Below are positions 57,401 through 64,000 of a DNA stretch of 64,000 nucleotides, piece after piece (within the stretch, counting starts at the first letter, position 1; every line of letters starts with the position of its first letter). The notes under the pieces are model-generated. The model searched no databases. It was given only the letters and a program-made list of their open reading frames with translations, and had not been told where the DNA came from. The position numbers were made by a program, and so were the translations under genes. The stretch is from Metridium senile (Eukaryota; Cnidaria; Anthozoa; Actiniaria; Metridiidae), in contig OX459104.1 of NCBI GenBank assembly GCA_949775045.1, positions 14,348,476-14,412,475 of the forward strand, read 5' to 3'.

Positions 57401-60400
57401 CAAAAGTCATTGCAATAAACCAGAATACAAGACTTTTATGTCATTGTCAGTCAAGAATCATAGTTTATAAGAATGTACTGGAGACCTTGTTATTTAAGAT
57501 AAGACAACAAATACACCACTGAGTAATAATTCATTTCTCTTTAGCAAAGACAGTCTTAATTCTGTATCGGTTCGGACAATATTCTGTCAGTTTTATTAAT
57601 CAAAACGTTAATACAAAAGCCTCCAAGGAACAGTGTAATGGCGGTGTACGTGTCACGACTCACGAAGCCGGCAAACGGCTGGGCAGCCAGCAATTCAAGA
57701 AGCTTGGAATTACGCCGGTTGTTTCGTTAAATGCAGTTTTTGAGACAGGATTTTGGTCGTTTAGGCATACCATTTACGTGCTATTTCATACATATTTACA
57801 AATAAATAACAAGATTACAAGGACAAAATCGAATATGGAAAGTGTGAAAGGGAATTCTTGAGGAAACTTTGCAGTTTAACTACTATCGATGTGACAAATT
57901 TATTTCCCGAAAAAGAAAACAAATGTCTTATAATTCCACGTAAGCATGATACAGGTCTATTGTACGAGAAAATCTTACGCACGACTCTTACGCCTAATTC
58001 ATTTCAATACAGATTGTGTAGAGGGAATTAAGACTCTGTTATGTATTTTTCTGAACACGTTTTGTTTTGCCGTACATTTTGATGTCCTTGTCAATTTTGA
58101 TGATACAGCTATTTTTTCGGTGTTTATCGCCGATTTCATTACTACGCGAAGATGGCAAAACTTTTCCGTCAATCAAACACAATTTGTCTAGACAGCTAAT
58201 TACTTGAATTGTAAACAACGGTCCATGTAAACATAAAACAGGAAGAAATGTTATTTTAAAGAGAAAATTGAGCCAAAAATACAACTATCTTATGAAAGAC
58301 ATGAAACTTTTTTAGTTTGAACAGTCTGATACCTAAAATAGATCTTTAGGTCCGGGAAAAAAATGATTTTTCATTGAACTGTCGTTGACGACTTGTTTGT
58401 AAAATGTCTAGACAAATTGTGTTTGATTGACGTGAGAGAATCGCCAACACCCTTCACAAACTCTGTTGGGCGCGTAGTAATGAAATCGTTGGTAATGCTT
58501 AAGTAGCGTGTAACAGAAAAATATTGTTTTCAGATAAATGCTAGGCTCAGTCCCAATATTTTATGAAAAAAATCTCATATCATGATGAATTTGATAACAA
58601 AATCGAAAAATTATAGCTGGTCACAAAGAATATTAAATGGAGGAATTAAGAAATAGCTGAATCAATGAATGAATCAATGAGTGAATGAATGAATCAATTT
58701 AAATAGATGGATGGATGAAAGGATGAATGGATGAATGAATGAATGACGGAATAAGTGAGTTAATGGAAAAATGAGCTTAAACTTAAATTTACTGAAGAAA
58801 TGGTTCATAAGTAGCGTGCGTACATCGTGTTATGGATGCACTCGGGATGTTACTAAGCACGAAACGGAGTGTAACTCTAGCTTCTTGAGTGCTTAGGCAA
58901 CCTCACAAGTGCATCCATGACACGATATGGACGCACAACTACTTATGAACCATTTCTTTTATAACATATTAGATTAGACGATTGAGGATTTAAAACAGTC
59001 TAGCCAGTTCTTCAAGACATTTCAAGACATTTGCACTGTAGAAAACGTTTCTTGTGTAACTTTTCTGACTACTTTCTTGTTAATGGGCTTCTCAATTTAC
59101 TCTTTAACTTTCTTTAAGTGAATGGTGGTTACTCAAGCTGGTCCCATTGGAGCTCCTGTACTAAAACATGTGGAGGAGGGGCACGGCAGCGTTCTCGGTC
59201 CTGCAACAATCCCAGGCCCCAGAACGGTGGAAAAGACTGCAGAGGACTCGGACAAGATAAGGAGTCACAAAAGTGCAACACAAATGCGTGTTCAGGTACA
59301 ACTAGAAAACATTTTGCTATATTGTAAAATAAAGATCGCTTTTTTAACAAAAATTGCCTTTCTAATTTCAACATGGGGATTAATTATGTCTTTATTTTGT
59401 GAAGGCCAAGCTCGTCGGTGAAGCTGTAAATTATCCAAATATGACATCACACTTTTATTGGCATTAAAAATGTATGTCTAGACAAATAACATTATTTAAA
59501 AGACTTCTCAAAACTTCTTACAAATTCACTTAAGTTTGTCAATAGCAGATGCATGTACTAGACTTGAGCCCACTCTTCAGCGGTTTCGCTATGAGAATGC
59601 TTGCAAACGAGACTCTTGGGTCGACAAGTTGTTGAAATCTAAAAGCCCTCACCGTAATACTTTCATTAATCGACATTTGGAAACTTAAATTTGAAGTTAT
59701 ATTTGTATGTTCGCTTATTGTAAATGAGAAATAGTGATGGCAAGACACTGCATGTGTTTATGGTTCCAAAAGTCATTGCAATAAACCAGAATACAAGACT
59801 TTTATGGCATTGTCAGTCAAGAATCATAGTTTATAAGAATGTACTGGAGACCTAGTTATTTAAGATAAGACAACAAACACACCACTGAGTAATAATTCAT
59901 TTCTCTTTAGCAAAGACAGTCTTAAATCTGTATCGGTTCGGACACTGAATATTCTGTCAGTTTTCTTAATCAAAACGTTAATACAAAAGCCTCCAAGGAA
60001 CAGTGTAAAGGCGGTGTGCTTGTCACGACTCACGAAGCCGGCAAACGTCTGGCCAGCCAGCAATTCAAGAAGCTTGGAATTACGCCGGTCGTTTCGTTAA
60101 ATGCAGTTTTTGAGACACGATTTTAGTCGTTTAGGCATACCATTTACGTGCTATTTCATACATATTTACAAATAAATAACAAGATTAGAAGGACAAAATC
60201 GAATATGGAAAGTGTGAAAGGGAATTCTTGAGGAAACTTTGCAGTTTAACTACTATCGATGTGACAAATTTATTTCCCGAAAAACAAAACAAATGTCTTA
60301 TAATACCACGTAAGCATGATACAGGTCTATTGTACGAGAAAATCTTACGCACGATTCTTACGCCTAATTCATTTCAATAAAGATTGTGTAGAGGGAATTA

Positions 60401-63400
60401 AGACTCTTTTATGTATTTTTCTGCACACGTTTTGTTTTGCCGTACATTTTGATGCCCTTGTCAATTTTGATGATACAGCTATTTTTTCGGTGTTTACTGC
60501 CGATTTCATTACTACGCGAAGATGGCAATACTCTTCCGTCAATCAAACACAATTTGTCTAGACAGCTAATTACTTGAATTGTAAACAACGGTCCATGTAA
60601 ACATAAAACAGGAAGAAATGTTATTTTAAAGAGAAAATTGAGCCAAAAATACAACTATCTTATGAAAGACATGAAACTTATTTAGTTTGAACAGTCTGAT
60701 ACCTAAAATAGATCTTTAGGTCCGGGAAAAAAATGATTTTTCATTGAACTGTCGTTGACGACTTGTTTGTAAAATGTCTAGACAAATTGTGTTTGATTGA
60801 CGGGAGAGAATCGCCAACTCCCTTCACAAACTCTGTTGGGCGCGTAGTAATGAAATCGTTGGTAATGCTTAAGTAGCGTGTAACAGAAAAATATTGTTTT
60901 CAGATAAATGCTAGGCTCAGTCCCAATATTTTATTAAAAAAATCTCATATCATGATGAATATGATAACAAAATCGAAAAATTATAGCTGGTCACAAAGAA
61001 TAAATGGAGGAATTAAGAAATAGCTGAATGAATGAATGAATGAATGAGTGAATGAATGAATCAATTTAAATAGATGGATGGATGAATGGATGAATGGATG
61101 AATGAATGAATGACGGAATAAGTGAGTTAATGGAAAAATGAGCTTAAACTTAAATTTACTGAAGAAATGGTTCATAAGTAGCGTGCGTCCATCGTGTTAT
61201 GGATGCACTCGGGATGTTACTAAGCACGAAGCGGAGTGTAACTCTAGCTTCTTGAGTGCTTAGGCAACCTCCCAAGTGCATCCATGACACGATATGGACG
61301 CACAACTACTTATGAACCATTTCTTTTATAACATATTAGATTAGACGATTGAGGATTTAAAACAGTCTAGCCAGTTCTTCAAGACATTTCAAGACATTTG
61401 CACTGTAGAAAACGTTTCTTGTGTAACTTTTCTGACTACTTTCTTGTTAATGGGCTTCTCAATTTACTCTTTAACTTTCTTTAAGTGAATGGTGGTTACT
61501 CAAGCTGGTCCCATTGGAGCTCCTGTACTAAAACATGTGGAGGAGGGGCACGGCAGCGTTCTCGGTCCTGCAACAATCCCAGGCCCCAGAACGGTGGAAA
61601 AGACTGCAGAGGACTCGGACAAGATAAGGAGTCACAAAAGTGCAACACAAATGCGTGTTCAGGTAAAACTAGAAAACATTTTGCTATATTGTAAAATAAA
61701 GATCGCTTTTTTAACAAAAATTGCCTTTCTAATTTCAACATGGGGATTAATTATGTCTTTATTTTGTGAAGGCCAAGCTCGTCGGTGAAGCTGTAAATTA
61801 TCCAAATATGACATCACACTTTTATTGGCATTAAAAATGTATGTCTAGACAAATAACATTATTTAAAAGACTTCTCAAAACTTCTTACAAATTCACTTAA
61901 GTTTGTCAATAGCAGATGCATGTACTAGAGTTGAGCCCACTCTTCAGCGGTTTCGCTATGAGAATGCTTGCAAACGAGACTCTTGGGTCGACAAGTTGTT
62001 GAAATCTAAAAGCCCTCACCGTAATACTTTCATTAATCGACATTTGGAAACTTAAATTTGAAGTTATATTTGTATGTTCGCCTATTGTAAATGAGAAATA
62101 GTGATGGCAAGACACTGCATGTGTTTATGGTTCCAAAAGTCATTGCAATAAACCAGAATACAAGACTTTTATGGCATTGTCAGTCAAGAATCATAGTTTA
62201 TAAGAATGTACTGGAAACCTAGTTATTTAAGATAAGACAACAAACACACCACTGAGTAATAATTCATTTCTCTTTAGCAAAGACAGTCTTAAATCTGTAT
62301 CGGTTCGGACACTGAATATTCTGTCAGTTTTCTTAATCAAAACGTTAATACAAAAGCCTCCAAGGAACAGTGTAAAGGCGGTGTGCTTGTCACGACTCAC
62401 GAAGCCGGCAAACGTCTGGCCAGCCAGCAATTCAAGAAGCTTGGAATTACGCCGGTCGTTTCGTTAAATGCAGTTTTTGAGACACGATTTTAGTCGTTTA
62501 GGCATACCATTTACGTGCTATTTCATACATATTTACAAATAAATAACAAGATTAGAAGGACAAAATCGAATATGGAAAGTGTGAAAGGGAATTCTTGAGG
62601 AAACTTTGCAGTTTAACTACTATCGATGTGACAAATTTATTTCCCGAAAAACAAAACAAATGTCTTATAATACCACGTAAGCATGATACAGGTCTATTGT
62701 ACGAGAAAATCTTACGCACGATTCTTACGCCTAATTCATTTCAATACAGATTGTGTAGAGGGAATTAAGACTCTGTTATGTATTTTTCTGCACACGTTTT
62801 GTTTTGCCGTACATTTTGATGCCCTTGTCAATTTTGATGATACAGCTATTTTTTCGGTGTTTACTGCCGATTTCATTACTACGCGAAGATGGCAATACTC
62901 TTCCGTCAATCAAACACAATTTGTCTAGACAGCTAATTACTTGAATTGTAAACAACGGTCCATGTAAACATAAAACAGGAAGAAATGTTATTTTAAAGAG
63001 AAAATTGAGCCAAAAATACAGCTATCTTATGAAAGACATGAAACTTTTTTAGTTTGAACAGTCTGATACCTAAAATAGATCTTTAGGTCCGGGAAAAAAA
63101 TGATTTTTCATTGAACTGTCGTTGACGACTTGTTTGTAAAATGTCTAGACAAATTGTGTTTGATTGACGTGAGAGAATCGCCAACACCCTTCACAAACTC
63201 TGTTGGGCGCGTAGTAATGAAATCGTTGGTAATGCTTAAGTAGCGTGTAACAGAAAAATATTGTTTTCAGATAAATGCTAGGCTCAGTCCCAATATTTTA
63301 TTAGAAAAATCTCATATCATGATGAATATGATAACAAAATCGAAAAATTATAGCTGGTCACAAAGAATAAATGGAGGAATTAAGAAATAGCTGAATGAAT

Positions 63401-64000
63401 GAATGAATGAATGAGTGAATGAATGAATCAATTTAAATAGATGGATGGATGAATGGATGAATGGATGAATGAATGAATGACGGAATAAGTGAGTTAATGG
63501 AAAAATGAGCTTAAACTTAAATTTACTGAAGAAATGGTTCATAAGTAGCGTGCTTCCATCGTGTTATAGATGCACGCGGGATGTTGCTAAGCACGAAGCG
63601 GAGTGCAACTCTAGCTTCTTGAGTGCTTAGGCAACCTCCCAAGTGCATCCATGACACGATATGGACGCACAACTACTTATGAACCATTTCTTTTATAACA
63701 TATTAGATTAGACTGTTGAGGCCTTAAAACAGTCTAGCCAGTTCTTCAAGACATTCCAAGACATTTTCACTGTAGAAAACGTTTCTTGTGTAACTTTTCT
63801 GACTACTTTCTTGTTAATGGGCTTCTCAATTTACTCTTTAACTTTCTTTAAGTGAATGGTGGTTACTCAAGCTGGTCCAGTTGGAGCTCCTGTACTAAAA
63901 CATGTGGAGGAGGGGCACAGCAGCGTTCTCGGTCCTGCAACAATCCCAGGCCCCAGAACGGTGGGAATGACTGCAGAGGACTCGGACAAGATAAGGAGTC
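51365..64000 (+). CDS. Right copy: secreted WSC-like/TSP1 repeat protein gene (runs off window)
   Basis: Exons: 51365-51425 (signal peptide), 52421-52592 and 52684-52904 (WSC-like domain), then TSP1 exons 53898-54074, 56740-56916, 59119-59295, 61486-61662 and 63853 to beyond 64000. All have AG/GT edges and consistent phases (1, 2, 1, 1...), and no stop interrupts the visible 436 or so residues. The order signal peptide, WSC-like domain, TSP1 tandem is typical of secreted or cell-surface adhesion, lectin-like or skeletal/mucus-matrix proteins of anthozoans; the actual role is not known. Amino-acid-changing differences from the left copy dominate in the WSC-like exons, suggesting diversification. 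TSP1 exons 3 and 4 appear to encode identical repeats, indicating recent tandem duplication. Confidence 0.8.
52421..52592 (+). CDS. Exon 2 (WSC-like, first half), right copy
   Basis: The 172-bp exon follows a long pyrimidine tract ending TTTTCAG and ends at a GTAAGC donor. It encodes AWEQYNTC, then VGCYDDD, R-A-L-P and an N-F-T glycosylation sequon near its end. The GCYxD...RALP pattern is the usual opening of WSC domains. Confidence 0.85.
52684..52904 (+). CDS. Exon 3 (WSC-like, second half), right copy
   Basis: A 221-bp exon encoding [18 protein letters not shown], then GGCWSG and three later cysteines, ending VNYVYSVKK. The C-x-C...GYxYFGLQ..xCWSG core is the second half of the WSC-like fold. 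It splices in phase 1 to the first TSP1 exon. Confidence 0.85.
53605..53735. mobile_element. Foldback hairpin element, right unit 1, one end missing
   Basis: It lacks the first roughly 25 bp of the usual element: it starts at CGTGTTATGGATGC directly after the GAAT tract. The distal arm to CATTTC is intact. Confidence 0.7.
53898..54074 (+). CDS. TSP1 repeat exon 1, right copy, with read-through tail
   Basis: A 177-bp phase 1-1 exon with [15 protein letters not shown] and CNTNACSG. Beyond the donor (gtacaa) the frame stays open to 54286, adding 70 lysine-rich residues that are identical in protein to the left-arm tail. AATAAA near 54266 lies in the last codons, so an alternative short isoform ending here is possible. 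Confidence 0.85.
54692..54823. mobile_element. Truncated copy of the TTAA element at the arm edge
   Basis: It starts with the same GGTGACTGGCTACTTTT end after TTAA (54688-54691). It follows the left copy for about 130 bp and then switches abruptly to TSP1-array intron sequence at the CTTCAGCGGTTTCGCT motif. This junction marks the outer end of the inverted duplication. Confidence 0.85.
56418..56576. mobile_element. Foldback hairpin element, right unit 2
   Basis: Complete GAAATGGTTCATAAGTAG...CTACTTATGAACCATTTC element upstream of exon 56740-56916. Confidence 0.8.
56740..56916 (+). CDS. TSP1 repeat exon 2, right copy
   Basis: A 177-bp phase 1-1 exon, acceptor TTTCTTTAAG, donor gtaact. It encodes [23 protein letters not shown] and NACPG; the G in WSHWGSC and the I are unique to this copy. 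Confidence 0.85.
58797..58956. mobile_element. Foldback hairpin element, right unit 3
   Basis: Complete element upstream of exon 59119-59295; the outer arms are near-perfect complements. Confidence 0.8.
59119..59295 (+). CDS. TSP1 repeat exon 3, right copy
   Basis: A 177-bp phase 1-1 exon with [15 protein letters not shown] and CNTNACSG. Its encoded repeat is identical to that of exon 4, 2367 bp downstream. Confidence 0.85.
60501..60858. mobile_element. Second foldback element (about 360 bp), one per TSP1 intron
   Basis: The outer arms are CGATTTCATTACTACGCG and its reverse complement. Inner arms of about 40 bp contain GTCAATCAAACACAATTTG and its complement, with a loop of about 220 bp. Other copies are near 3425-3781, 6168-6526, 53070-53426, 55742-56100, 58131-58489 and 62868-63226. 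No coding capacity was recognised. Confidence 0.75.
61164..61323. mobile_element. Foldback hairpin element, right unit 4
   Basis: Complete element upstream of exon 61486-61662, nearly identical to the copy at 58797-58956. Confidence 0.8.
61486..61662 (+). CDS. TSP1 repeat exon 4, right copy
   Basis: A 177-bp phase 1-1 exon whose TSP1 repeat is identical in sequence to exon 3. The donor is gtaaaa instead of gtacaa. The surrounding introns are also nearly identical to those of exon 3. Confidence 0.85.
63531..63690. mobile_element. Foldback hairpin element, right unit 5
   Basis: Complete element upstream of the partial exon at 63853. Confidence 0.8.
63853..64000 (+). CDS. TSP1 repeat exon 5, right copy, cut by window end
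   Basis: The first 148 bp of a 177-bp exon, open to the last base. It has WSSWSSC like exon 1, not WSHWSSC, and GGAQQR/GGND-type variants like the left exon b, so the array alternates exon subtypes. Confidence 0.8.

Larger units (their letters stand above)
54824..64000 (+). repeat. Tandem array of about 2.37-kb TSP1 exon/intron units
   Basis: Unit starts taken at the CTTCAGCGGTTTCGCT motif are 54823, 57209, 59575 and 61942, giving spacings of 2386, 2366 and 2367 bp. Each unit holds intron sequence, a roughly 360-bp foldback, a GAAT/GATG tract, a 160-bp hairpin and one TSP1 exon. The 59.1-kb and 61.5-kb units are almost identical. Left-arm relatives span about 1998-6620. Confidence 0.9.

Overview
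The window is AT-rich metazoan DNA and most resembles an anthozoan cnidarian genome. Phase-compatible introns, thrombospondin type 1 (TSP1) exons with the cnidarian-style NGGYSSW start, a WSC-like cysteine-rich domain and dense BEL, CR1-like, Tc1, Helitron-like and MITE sequences all point that way. This is an inference from composition and families; no host housekeeping gene is present to fix the taxon.

The main architecture is a giant imperfect inverted duplication. A left arm (about 1868-24615) and a right arm (about 29860-54823) match each other in reverse order along their whole length, around a 5.2-kb spacer. Each arm carries at its outer end one copy of the same secreted-protein gene, the two transcribed outward. 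The right copy (+ strand, 51365 to beyond 64000) has a signal-peptide exon, two exons for a WSC-like domain and at least five phase 1-1 TSP1 exons. The left copy (- strand, 9725 to 2605) has the same exons but a TGA stop in exon 2 and only two TSP1 exons. In the WSC-like exons almost every difference between the copies changes an amino acid, while the adjacent intron is less diverged. To the right of 54823 the TSP1 exon sits in a tandem array of about 2.37-kb units, each with two foldback elements and a GAAT/GATG microsatellite in the intron.

Further in, each arm holds a BEL/Pao retrotransposon remnant next to exon 1 (LTR, tRNA-Lys-type primer site, gag; most of pol survives only on the right, 43650-50912), a (CGTAAAG)-rich dyad cluster, a small membrane-protein ORF of unknown function and a satellite. 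The arms differ by insertions, several of which the empty site in the other arm confirms. The left arm carries a 6.5-kb DNA transposon (15337-21808) with a complete five-exon gene for a 1488-residue protein with two CxxC...HxxC modules, acidic motifs resembling a PIN/FEN-like nuclease, and a cysteine-rich tail. The right arm carries a composite element (32917-37764): a broken Tc1/mariner transposase and an opposing HUH/SF3 Rep-like gene between two apparently identical 272-bp direct repeats that each have inverted ends.

The spacer (24616-29859) contains a CR1-like LINE reverse transcriptase split by a TIR element, a perfect 60-bp inverted repeat, a strong hairpin and an ORF with a C76-type cysteine-peptidase signature and a Helitron-style repetitive tail. 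Essentially everything except the TSP1/WSC gene and possibly the small membrane ORF is mobile-element derived. A fold-back assembly of two haplotypes is a real alternative to a genomic palindrome and is noted in the findings.
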